NCBI GenBank assembly: GCA_934725535.1
Contig: CAKVBV010000005.1
Location: forward strand, 1 to 56,081
Direction of reading: 5' to 3'
DNA from: an uncultured Bacteroidales bacterium
Lineage (GTDB): Bacteria > Bacteroidota > Bacteroidia > Bacteroidales > Paludibacteraceae
Length of the DNA stretch: 56,081 nt
The position numbers and the translations under genes were made by a program. The notes beneath the pieces were generated by a model. It had not been told where the DNA came from and searched no databases. It was given only the letters and a program-made list of their open reading frames with translations. Shown in pieces: positions 40,401-47,806 of this stretch. Each line of letters starts with the position of its first letter. Position 1 is the stretch's first letter.

Positions 40401-41393
40401 TTATCTATTCTCGTCCCAACCAAACGGGTGTCGTGCCAGGGGTAACTTCGCCAAGGGGTGGTAGTCGCCCACCAATCCTATCGGTTCGGCATGGCGTATT
40501 TGGCTCACTATCTCTATGCACGGTCGTGCTTCCGAAATACGGAACCCGTCGCCTGTCAGGATATGCTTGTAACTCTCGGTGTGCAATTCCGTAAAGCCCT
40601 GACTGAATTCAAATTCCTCTCCGTCAATACTCAACGTCCTGTAGGTACGTTTCTCACCTTGTACGGCATTAGGCGGCAGACATTCGGCATTGATACTGAG
40701 GAAGTAACGCACGCGAGCCCGCTTCAGTTCCAAGTATCCCGCCACGCGGTCGAACGACATCACGTGCACTATATTCTTCTCCACAGGACCAAATATCCAC
40801 TGCAGCATATCGTAGAAATGCACGCCTATGTTGGTGGCAATGCCGCCTGCCTTATGCACATCGCCTTTCCACGAACTATAGTACCACTTGCCGCGGCTGG
40901 TGATGTAGGTCAAATCCACATCGTATATCTTGTCCTTCGGACCATTCTCCACTTTCTTTTTGAGTGCAGCAATCTTCTCGTGCAGGCGCAGTTGCAGTAT
41001 CGTATATGCCTGATGTCCTGACTCTTGCTCCAACTCCACAAGATTGTCAATGTTATACGGGTTCAGTACCAACGGTTTCTCGCATATAACATTGCAGCCT
41101 AAGCGCAGTCCATATCGGATAAACGCGTCGTGCGTATAGTTGGGCGTGCATATAGACACCCACGACAAGGGGTTGTCCGTCCGCATCTGCTTGGAGCAGA
41201 AACGGTCGAATTGCTCATTCTCGGTAAAGAACGAGCAGTCGGGGAAACTGCTATCCAACCGTCCGACGGAGTCAAACTTATCATACGCTACAATCAGGTT
41301 GTTTCCTGTATCGGCAATGGCCTTTATGTGCCGCGGTGCGATGTACCCAGCCGCACCTATCAATGCAAAATTCAGATTCTGTTTATCTTTCAT
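40401..41393 (-). CDS. wbpB: WbpB-like UDP-N-acetylglucosaminuronate 3-dehydrogenase
   Basis: A 330-residue Gfo/Idh/MocA oxidoreductase. It is very close to WbpB/WlbA: FALIGAAGYIAPRHIKAIADTGN (Rossmann start; key part ALIGAAGYIAPRH), VSICTPNYTHD, CEKPLVLNPYNID, DLTYITSRGKWYYSSWKGD and TNIGVHFYDMLQWIFG. WbpB oxidises C3 of UDP-GlcNAcA, and WbpE then aminates it, on the way to UDP-diacetyl-mannosaminuronate. The DegT enzyme at 8564-9697 is a candidate for that partner. It is the first gene of the export operon and has a perfect promoter. Confidence 0.9.
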   Translation of the reverse strand: MKDKQNLNFALIGAAGYIAPRHIKAIADTGNNLIVAYDKFDSVGRLDSSFPDCSFFTENEQFDRFCSKQMRTDNPLSWVSICTPNYTHDAFIRYGLRLGCNVICEKPLVLNPYNIDNLVELEQESGHQAYTILQLRLHEKIAALKKKVENGPKDKIYDVDLTYITSRGKWYYSSWKGDVHKAGGIATNIGVHFYDMLQWIFGPVEKNIVHVMSFDRVAGYLELKRARVRYFLSINAECLPPNAVQGEKRTYRTLSIDGEEFEFSQGFTELHTESYKHILTGDGFRISEARPCIEIVSQIRHAEPIGLVGDYHPLAKLPLARHPFGWDENR

Positions 41394-41416
41394 ATTCACC
41401 AAGTGAAGTCAGCCCG

Positions 41417-41448
41417 CAAAGATACTGCTTTTTTTGCATATATGCAAA
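41417..41448 (-). promoter_or_regulatory. Bacteroidota-type promoter for the wbpB-export operon
   Basis: Leftward TTTG (41445-41448), a 20-nt spacer, TATCTTTG (41417-41424). It lies in the 331-bp gap to murG, which otherwise holds a palindrome and an 11-nt array. Confidence 0.87.
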
Positions 41449-41469
41449 TTCGTGGGCTGATGTGCTTTT

Positions 41470-41490
41470 GACGACGCGGGACGCGTCGTC
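41470..41490. repeat. GACGACGCG palindrome, copy 3
   Basis: Arms GACGACGCG and CGCGTCGTC around GGA, just upstream of the wbpB promoter. Confidence 0.8.
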
Positions 41491-41638
41491 CCCATACATC
41501 AACACACCGTGGACGAGGCGTCCGTGTCCCCTGCGGGAGATTGGCACAGAGTTCTAAAAATCAGCCTATGAAGATACAATATGGATACGGTAATGCCCCT
41601 GCAGGGGCTCGGCAAGGTTAGGATAAGGTCGTTATAAT

Positions 41639-41693
41639 ATACCGATTATCTACCGTGTATCTACCGTATATCTACCGTGTATGTACCGTAGTT
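41639..41693. repeat. 11-nt periodic array (CTACCGTRTAT type)
   Basis: Five units, for example CTACCGTGTAT and CTACCGTATAT, downstream of murG. Confidence 0.82.
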
Positions 41694-41724
41694 AACAGCG
41701 AAAAATCAATGAATGGTCAGCGTT

Positions 41725-42849
41725 TTATCCTTGTTTGGCGAGGCGGATGACTTCCATGGCGATGAGACGGGCTGAGTCGGGGAGGGCAAGGGCGAGGATA
41801 TGGGTGTGGAGAGTCTGCAGACGGGCATTGTGTGAAATCAATGACAGTGCCGTGGTTACCAAGTCTTTCTGTGCGTCGGCATCACGGACGAGGACGGCAG
41901 CGTCTTTATGCACGAGTGCCATGGCATTGTGCGTCTGATGGTCTTCGGCTACGTTGGGTGACGGCACCAGAATAGCGGGTTTGCTCAAGAGACACAACTC
42001 GGATATGGACGATGCGCCCGCGCGTGAGATGACCAAATCGGCAAGGGCATACGCAAGCGGCATCTGACTGAGGAAAGGCGTGATGATGGTGTTGGCGAGG
42101 ACAGCCTGCGCATCGGGCAGGGCATTGACCGCCTCACGAATACGGTCGTAGTAGATTTTGCCCGTCTGCCAGATAACCTGTATGCCGGCTTCCGCAAGGC
42201 GATGGATGCCCTCCAGCAGGGCATCGTTGATGGTGCGTGCGCCGAGACTGCCGCCGATGATAAGGAGTGTCTTGCGGTCGGGCGTGAAGTGCACACCGAA
42301 CTCGCTATTGAAGTACTCGAGTGCCTCGGGGCGTGTGCCGGAGGTCAGGTTCTGCCGCACAGGGTTGCCCGTGAGGATAATCTTCTCTTTGGGGAAGAAC
42401 CGTTCCATGCCCTCGTAGGCAACACAGATTTTGGCTGCGTCGTTGCGCAGGAGTTTGTTGGTGACTCCTGCAAAGCCGTTCTGCTCCTGCAAGAGGATAG
42501 GCACGCCCATGCGTGCGGCAACCTTCATGGCTGCCCCGCTGGCGTAGCCGCCTACGCCAACCCCTGCGTCGGGGCGGAAGTCGCGGACGATGTCGCGTGC
42601 CTGACGCATAGAGCGAATGAGGTCGATGAGTACGCTGATATTGCGCCAAGGGTGCTTACGGTCAAAGCCGCGTACCGGCAGACCAATGATTTTATATCCC
42701 GCTTGGGGTACGCGCTCCATCTCCATTCTGCCCAAGGCTCCGACAAAGAGTATCTCACACTCGGGGTCCAACTCGCGCAAGGCGTTGGCTATGCTAATGG
42801 CGGGGAAGATATGCCCTCCTGTGCCGCCTCCACTAATCAAATAACGCAT
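41725..42849 (-). CDS. murG: Undecaprenyl-PP-MurNAc-pentapeptide GlcNAc transferase MurG
   Basis: GT28 enzyme that turns lipid I into lipid II at the inner membrane. The 374 residues show GGGTGGHIFPAISIANAL, GVGVGGYASGAAMKVA, LLQEQNGFAGVTNKLL, LIIGGSLGARTIND and the donor site SRAGASSISELCLLSKPAILVPSP. It is the last dcw gene present; murC, ftsQ, ftsA and ftsZ, which normally follow in Bacteroides, are absent. Confidence 0.96.
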   Translation of the reverse strand: MRYLISGGGTGGHIFPAISIANALRELDPECEILFVGALGRMEMERVPQAGYKIIGLPVRGFDRKHPWRNISVLIDLIRSMRQARDIVRDFRPDAGVGVGGYASGAAMKVAARMGVPILLQEQNGFAGVTNKLLRNDAAKICVAYEGMERFFPKEKIILTGNPVRQNLTSGTRPEALEYFNSEFGVHFTPDRKTLLIIGGSLGARTINDALLEGIHRLAEAGIQVIWQTGKIYYDRIREAVNALPDAQAVLANTIITPFLSQMPLAYALADLVISRAGASSISELCLLSKPAILVPSPNVAEDHQTHNAMALVHKDAAVLVRDADAQKDLVTTALSLISHNARLQTLHTHILALALPDSARLIAMEVIRLAKQG

Positions 42850-42854
42850 GTTTT

Positions 42855-42882
42855 TAGTTAATAGTTAATAATTAATAGTTAA
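42855..42882 (-). repeat. 7-nt periodic leader upstream of murG
   Basis: In gene direction TTAACTA, TTAATTA, TTAACTA, TTAACTA, then AAAAC and the ATG at 42849. Confidence 0.7.
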
Positions 42883-42913
42883 TGTGCAATATATAGCCGA
42901 TGTTCATTCCGTA

Positions 42914-44170
42914 CTAATCCAAGCGGATGTCGGGGACTTCCTGACGGCTGTCTTCGGCGGTGGCTTGCTGGCGGGCATGGAGTTCGTTCTGCTCGCGTGC
43001 GACACACATAATGACACCGAAATAGATGCCCGTTATCAGCACACTGGTTCCGCCACGGGAAATGAGCGGTAGCGGTTGCCCTGTAACAGGACCAATGCCG
43101 ACTACCACCATCATACTCACCAGTGCCTGGCAGGTAATCATAAGGGCAAGCCCCATGACCATCAACATAGCCGCATAGTCGGCATAACGGCTGCTGGTGA
43201 GACAGGCACGGAAGAGGATAGCCAAGTACAGGAATATCAGTCCGACAGCACCAAACATACCCGTCTCTTCGACAATGATGGCGAAGATATAGTCGGCATA
43301 CGCCAGTGGCAAGCGGTCGCGCATGGTGCTGTTGCCGGGCAGTACGCCTAAGGGTGACTTGCCGCCTCGTGCAACTGCCACTTTGGACAGGGAACGCTGG
43401 TAGTTGTCATCGTTCAAGGCGAACTCTTCGTCAGGGGTTTTGATTTCCGCAATCAAGTCGTCCACACGTCCCACCCATGTGGTAACACGCTTCATTACTC
43501 CGTCCGCCTCGCGGTTGGGTTCGATATACGCTTTCTCCACAATGAAGTACCCTGCAATCAGCAGTCCTATGGCTATGAGCAGCGTTGTTCCCCAGTATTT
43601 GATATGTACGCGCGCGAGGAAGAACATCAGAAACACCACACCGCCCAAGAGGAGCGTAGTGGACAGGTTGGTGGGGAAGATAGGCAGGCAAATCAATGCC
43701 GTGACCGCCAGTGTGATAAAGAAATACTTCTTCTCGTCCTCCGCGGTGCGTATATGACTGAGCAGGTCGCTGACCACGATGAGGAGCGTCAGTTTCGCTA
43801 TTTCGGACGGTTGGAACTCGAAGCCGCCTAACCGCAACCATCGTTTGGCACCGTTATGCTCTACGCCCAACGGGGTGAACGTGAGCAACAGCAGTACAAA
43901 CGACAACGCCAAGCCCGCATACGCGCATACGCGCACCCACTTGCTGGGTAGCAGTTGTATCACAAACGCCGCCGCTGCGCCAAGCGCAATGAACAGGATA
44001 TGCTTCGCCACGGGTTCGAGTGCGCTGTCCTGCTTGAAGGCTAGGCTGCTGCTGGCGGAAAACAATGCGATAACAGATACTATCATCAGTATGCCGAACA
44101 GAATCCAGTACGTCTTGTCCACGTACCGAAGGCGTTCGCGGCAGAGTCCTATGAGTCCTTTCTTGTCCAT
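42914..44170 (-). CDS. ftsW: Septal peptidoglycan glycosyltransferase FtsW
   Basis: SEDS-family polymerase for septal glycan strands, working with FtsI. The 418 residues have about ten membrane helices. Motifs: GAKRWLRLGGFEFQPSEIAKL (with the conserved Glu region), FPTNLSTTLLLGGV, PYADYIFAIIVEETG-like PLAYADYIFAIIVEETG, and QPLPLISRGGTSVL. The gene starts 45 nt below murD with a GC-rich heptad repeat between. Confidence 0.95.
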   Translation of the reverse strand: MDKKGLIGLCRERLRYVDKTYWILFGILMIVSVIALFSASSSLAFKQDSALEPVAKHILFIALGAAAAFVIQLLPSKWVRVCAYAGLALSFVLLLLTFTPLGVEHNGAKRWLRLGGFEFQPSEIAKLTLLIVVSDLLSHIRTAEDEKKYFFITLAVTALICLPIFPTNLSTTLLLGGVVFLMFFLARVHIKYWGTTLLIAIGLLIAGYFIVEKAYIEPNREADGVMKRVTTWVGRVDDLIAEIKTPDEEFALNDDNYQRSLSKVAVARGGKSPLGVLPGNSTMRDRLPLAYADYIFAIIVEETGMFGAVGLIFLYLAILFRACLTSSRYADYAAMLMVMGLALMITCQALVSMMVVVGIGPVTGQPLPLISRGGTSVLITGIYFGVIMCVAREQNELHARQQATAEDSRQEVPDIRLD

Positions 44171-44178
44171 GTCGGAGG

Positions 44179-44220
44179 GATTAGGGATTAGAGGGTAGGG
44201 GTTAGGGATTGGGGGTTAGA
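44179..44220 (-). repeat. GC-rich 7-nt periodic repeat at the murD stop and ftsW leader
   Basis: Six heptads, on the plus strand GATTAGG, GATTAGA, GGGTAGG, GGTTAGG, GATTGGG, GGTTAGA. The repeat supplies the murD stop codon (44216-44218) and ends 8 nt before the ftsW start. Confidence 0.75.
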
Positions 44221-45586
44221 GGGCTCGGACGGCGGTCATGAACCGGTCGCCGCGGTCTTCGTAACTCTTGAACAGGTCGAAAGAGGCGCAACAGGGAGAC
44301 AAGAGTACCGTGTCGCCCTCGTGTGCCAACCGGTAGGCTGCTTGCACGGCATCGTGCAGGTTGTCGGTGTCCACGTATATGCGTTCGGTATCGGCAGTCG
44401 CCTCGGTGGAGGGCACATAGCCCAACGCGCCGAAGTGCTCGCGCAGTTTCTCGTTGTGCAATCCCATGAAGATGAGCGTCTTGCACTTGGCTTGTACCAA
44501 GTCGTCTATCTCGGAGTAGTCGTTGCCTTTGTCCTTGCCGCCGAGGATAAGCACGGTGGGTGTGGTCATACTCTCGAGTGCATACCAACAGGAATTGACG
44601 TTGGTGGCTTTGGAATCGTTGATGTATCGTACGCCGCGCACCGTTGCCACGTATTGCAGACGGTGTTCCACACCTGCGAACTGCCGTAGGCTCTCGCGAA
44701 TGGTATCGTTCTTGATGTGCAGTATCTGTGCCGCCAAGCCTGCCGCCATGGAGTTGAGTTGGTTGTGCTTGCCTTGGAGGCTGAGTTCCTCAAGGGGTAC
44801 CCGCAGCGGTTCCACTGCATCGGGAGCCGCCAGGACAAGGTGGCTGCCGTCGGTGTACGCCATATTCTGACTGTTGCTTCCAAACGGGTAGAGCGTTGCC
44901 TGCGGGCGTATTCTGGCTATCTCGCGGTCAATCACAGGGTCCTCGCTCCAGTAGATAAAGGCATCGCGCGAGGTCTGGTTGCGTGTGATACGGAACTTGG
45001 CGTCCACGTAGTTCTGAAACTCATAGTTGTAGCGGTCCAAGTGGTCGGGTGTGATATTCAGCAGGATAGCGATGTCCGCCTTGAAGTCATACATATTGTC
45101 CAACTGGAACGACGACAACTCGATGACATAGTAGGCATGGTCCTGCTGCGCTACCTGCAATGCCAGTGAGTTGCCTATGTTGCCTGCCAAGCCTACGTCC
45201 AAGCCCGCGCGGCGCAGCATATCGAATAGCAAGGATGTGGTTGTCGTCTTGCCATTGCTGCCCGTGATGCAAATCATCTTTGCCTGCGTGTAGCGTGCGG
45301 CGAACTCTATCTCGGAGATGACGGGCGTGTGCTGTGCCGTCAGTTGCATGATAAGCGGTGCGGTGTCCGGTATGCCGGGGCTCTTGATGACCTCGTCGGC
45401 ATTCAGTATCTTGTCCGCGGTGTGCTGCCCGTCCTCCCACGCAATACCGTGTTGGTCGAGCAAAGCACGGTACACGGGTTTGATTTCGCCCATGTCACTC
45501 ACAAAGACATCAAACCCCTTGGTTTGCGCCAATATCGCTGCGCCTGTGCCGGATTCGCCTGCGCCTAAAACAACAATTCTCTTCAT
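44216..45586 (-). CDS. murD: UDP-MurNAc-L-Ala-D-Glu ligase MurD
   Basis: Adds D-glutamate to UDP-MurNAc-L-alanine. The 456 residues show RIVVLGAGESGTGAAILAQ, the ATP loop CITGSNGKTTTTSLLFD, VIELSSFQLD, ILLNITPDHLDRY and YINDSKATNVNS. A second ATG two codons upstream (45592) is possible. The gene is separated from mraY by a GxxExxY gene and repeats, whereas these two are usually adjacent. Confidence 0.95.
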   Translation of the reverse strand: MKRIVVLGAGESGTGAAILAQTKGFDVFVSDMGEIKPVYRALLDQHGIAWEDGQHTADKILNADEVIKSPGIPDTAPLIMQLTAQHTPVISEIEFAARYTQAKMICITGSNGKTTTTSLLFDMLRRAGLDVGLAGNIGNSLALQVAQQDHAYYVIELSSFQLDNMYDFKADIAILLNITPDHLDRYNYEFQNYVDAKFRITRNQTSRDAFIYWSEDPVIDREIARIRPQATLYPFGSNSQNMAYTDGSHLVLAAPDAVEPLRVPLEELSLQGKHNQLNSMAAGLAAQILHIKNDTIRESLRQFAGVEHRLQYVATVRGVRYINDSKATNVNSCWYALESMTTPTVLILGGKDKGNDYSEIDDLVQAKCKTLIFMGLHNEKLREHFGALGYVPSTEATADTERIYVDTDNLHDAVQAAYRLAHEGDTVLLSPCCASFDLFKSYEDRGDRFMTAVRAL

Positions 45587-45609
45587 ATACATCTACGTTG
45601 TTATGGGAA

Positions 45610-45730
45610 CATGTAATTACCCGTATAATTAATCATTAATTTCGTTGTGGGGACATGTAATTGCCCATATAATTAGTCATTAATTTCATTATTAGAACAT
45701 GTAATTGCCCATATAATTATTCATTAATTT
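45610..45730. repeat. 11-nt periodic array with a 44-nt higher-order repeat (AATTAATGG family, inverted)
   Basis: Eleven units of 11 nt, for example CATGTAATTGC then CCATATAATTA. Four units form a 44-nt repeat at 45610, 45654 and 45698. The array extends into the last codons of the GxxExxY gene and supplies its stop codon. Confidence 0.85.
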
Positions 45731-46220
45731 CTTTTTTAGGATGTTTTGTCTGTATATCGTACCGCTCCAGTCTGTAGTCATCCGATATAACAGGCTCCAT
45801 ATCCTTGTTTACCAATGTACACTCATTCGTCAGCGGGTCGTAATGCCACCGTTCCCCTGTCAGACTACGCTCCCCGAAGTTAAGCAATACTCCGTAAGGC
45901 TTCTTTGTAAGTCGCAGATAATTACATAATTGCGCCCGATGCTCGCCCAGTATCTGCCACACTGATTTCAACTCCACGATTACATCGCCCACTACCAAGT
46001 CTGCCCTGTATTTCTTGTCCAATACGTATTGTTTGTACCGAATATCTATTTCTTGTTCCCGCTCGCAATCAATACCTTTACTTTGCAGTTCCAAGTACAA
46101 TGCCTCTTGATATACAGGTTCCAGCAATCCCCAGCCCAATGTCCTGTGCACCTCCATTGCTGCACCGATGATATCATATATCACTTTCTTGTAGTGCTGC
46201 TGCCTTGTCTCCTCTTCCAT
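45717..46220 (-). CDS. GxxExxY-family protein (PD-(D/E)XK nuclease-like)
   Basis: A 167-residue protein named for the motif seen here as GLLEPVYQEAL. The later ADLVVGDVIVELKSV carries the D and ExK of the PD-(D/E)XK nuclease fold, and AQLCNYLRLTKKPYGVLLNFG completes the family pattern. The biological role of the family is unknown. It sits between mraY and murD, and is flanked on both sides by 11-nt arrays of one family (46229-46261 and 45610-45730). The last codons (KKEINE) lie in the array. It looks like an insertion into the dcw cluster. Confidence 0.88.
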   Translation of the reverse strand: MEEETRQQHYKKVIYDIIGAAMEVHRTLGWGLLEPVYQEALYLELQSKGIDCEREQEIDIRYKQYVLDKKYRADLVVGDVIVELKSVWQILGEHRAQLCNYLRLTKKPYGVLLNFGERSLTGERWHYDPLTNECTLVNKDMEPVISDDYRLERYDIQTKHPKKEINE

Positions 46221-46228
46221 ATTCCTGA

Positions 46229-46261
46229 AATTAATGGTTAATTACACGATAATTATATGTT
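46229..46261. repeat. 11-nt periodic array, 33 nt (AATTAATGG family)
   Basis: AATTAATGGTT, AATTACACGAT, AATTATATGTT. Identical over all 33 nt to 52704-52736. Only 8 nt separate it from the GxxExxY start codon. Confidence 0.85.
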
Positions 46262-46282
46262 TATTTATAGGTAATGAGGGGG

Positions 46283-47554
46283 CTATCGTATCTTCAATGT
46301 CAGTATCGTCAGGGCAGCCAGTAGGAGGGTGACGATACAGAAACGGAGTACTATCTTGGTCTCGTGCTGGAGTTGTCCGTGGCCTTTGCAGAGTACGGAG
46401 CATGTGGGGTCGTTGCGCAAGACCTGCTCCATGGATGTGCGGAAGTGGTCGTGCAGCGGCGTGCGCTTCCATACACGGATATGCTTGCCGCGCCGTTTGG
46501 CAAACTTATACACCTGCGTCTGCAGTATGACGCTCACGCTCTCCATAAGGAACACGCCGCAGAGGATAGGCAAGAGCAACTCCTTGTGAATGATGACGGC
46601 ACACACACCGATGATACCGCCTATGGTGAGGCTGCCCGTGTCGCCCATAAAGATTTGCGCAGGGAAACCGTTCCACCAGAGGAAGCCTATCAACGCCCCC
46701 ACGAATGCGGCAAGGAAGACTACCAGTTCCTCGCTGCCCGGGATGTACATCACATCGAAATAGTCCGCAAACACCACATTGCCACTGATATACGCCAGTA
46801 CGATAAGTGCCGCTCCGATAATCGCCGAGTTGCCCGCACACATGCCGTCCATACCGTCGTTGAGGTTGGCTCCGTTGCTCACGGCAGCCACCACGAGTAC
46901 CGTCAGCAGCACGAAGAAGACCCAGCCTGCTTTGTATTTGTTGGTCTCGCCGAGCCACGAGAACATGTCGGCGTAGTTGCAGTTGTGCGCTTTCACAAAG
47001 GGAATGGTGGTGCGAGTGGACTTGACGTCGGGCGACTTCTCCACCACCTCGATGTTGTTCTCAATGCGCGAGGTTACGACCTCGTTCATCACCGCGTCGG
47101 GAGAGTAGCGGAGGGTGAGTCCGACGATAAGTCCGAGGGTTACCTGCCCTGCTATCTTTATCCAACCGTTCAAGCCGTCCTTGTTGTGACGGAACGTCTT
47201 GATGTAGTCATCGGCAAAGCCGAGTGCGCCTAACAGTATGGTAGTCAGCAGCATAAGGAGCATATAGACGTTGGTCAGCCTGCCCATAAGCAGACAGGGA
47301 ATGAGCATCGCCGCAATGATAACCACTCCGCCCATGGTGGGCACGCCTTTCTTGGCGACATTGAAGGGGTCGGTCTTCTCGTCGCGCTGCGTCTCGGAGA
47401 TGTGCTTGCGGCGCAGCAGATTGATGAACCAGTTGCCCATCCAGATACTGATACCCAATGCCAATACGCCCGCCACGATGGCGCGGAACGATATGTACGT
47501 CATCAGTCGTGCGCCCGGGACGTTGCTCAGATGGCTGAATAACTCGTATAACAT
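46283..47554 (-). CDS. mraY: Phospho-MurNAc-pentapeptide transferase MraY
   Basis: Polytopic membrane enzyme that makes lipid I from UDP-MurNAc-pentapeptide and undecaprenyl phosphate. The 423 residues show KKGVPTMGGVVII, FADDYIK, NGANLNDGMDGMCAG (catalytic Asp region), FLWWNGFPAQIFMGDTGSL and HIRVWKRTPLHDHF. There is an internal extension near residues 160-190 (NNIEVVEKSPDVKSTRTT), as in other Bacteroidota. Confidence 0.96.
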   Translation of the reverse strand: MLYELFSHLSNVPGARLMTYISFRAIVAGVLALGISIWMGNWFINLLRRKHISETQRDEKTDPFNVAKKGVPTMGGVVIIAAMLIPCLLMGRLTNVYMLLMLLTTILLGALGFADDYIKTFRHNKDGLNGWIKIAGQVTLGLIVGLTLRYSPDAVMNEVVTSRIENNIEVVEKSPDVKSTRTTIPFVKAHNCNYADMFSWLGETNKYKAGWVFFVLLTVLVVAAVSNGANLNDGMDGMCAGNSAIIGAALIVLAYISGNVVFADYFDVMYIPGSEELVVFLAAFVGALIGFLWWNGFPAQIFMGDTGSLTIGGIIGVCAVIIHKELLLPILCGVFLMESVSVILQTQVYKFAKRRGKHIRVWKRTPLHDHFRTSMEQVLRNDPTCSVLCKGHGQLQHETKIVLRFCIVTLLLAALTILTLKIR

Positions 47555-47564
47555 ATTAATTAAG

Positions 47565-47585
47565 TAATAGTTAATAATTAATGGT
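47565..47585 (-). repeat. 7-nt periodic leader upstream of mraY
   Basis: Plus-strand heptads TAATAGT, TAATAAT, TAATGGT, 10 nt before the mraY ATG. Confidence 0.65.
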
Positions 47586-47619
47586 TAATGTCCGTAAGGT
47601 GATTTTTTGCTGTCGGTAT

Positions 47620-47740
47620 GGGTTGCTTATCCCTTGCTTATCCCTTGCTGAATCACATACTAATCACATACTAATCACATACTAATCTCATACTAATCTC
47701 ATACACTTGACTCGATAAAGACCCGATGACTTGTTAATGA
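47620..47740. repeat. 11-nt periodic array, 11 units of several sequence types
   Basis: CCCTTGCTTAT-type units pass into TCACATACTAA (three exact copies) and TCTCATACTAA, then into TGACTCGATAA and AGACCCGATGA without losing phase. It ends in a GACGACGCG palindrome. It fills most of the 252-bp gap between murE and mraY. Confidence 0.87.
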
Positions 47741-47759
47741 CGACGCGAGCCGCGTCGTC
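47739..47759. repeat. GACGACGCG palindrome, copy 4
   Basis: Arms GACGACGCG and CGCGTCGTC around AGC, joined directly to the preceding array and followed by TCCCAAAG. Confidence 0.82.
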
Positions 47760-47806
47760 TCCCAAAGTTAATCACATCGTCTCCCATACAAAGTTGCATC
47801 GCTTTT

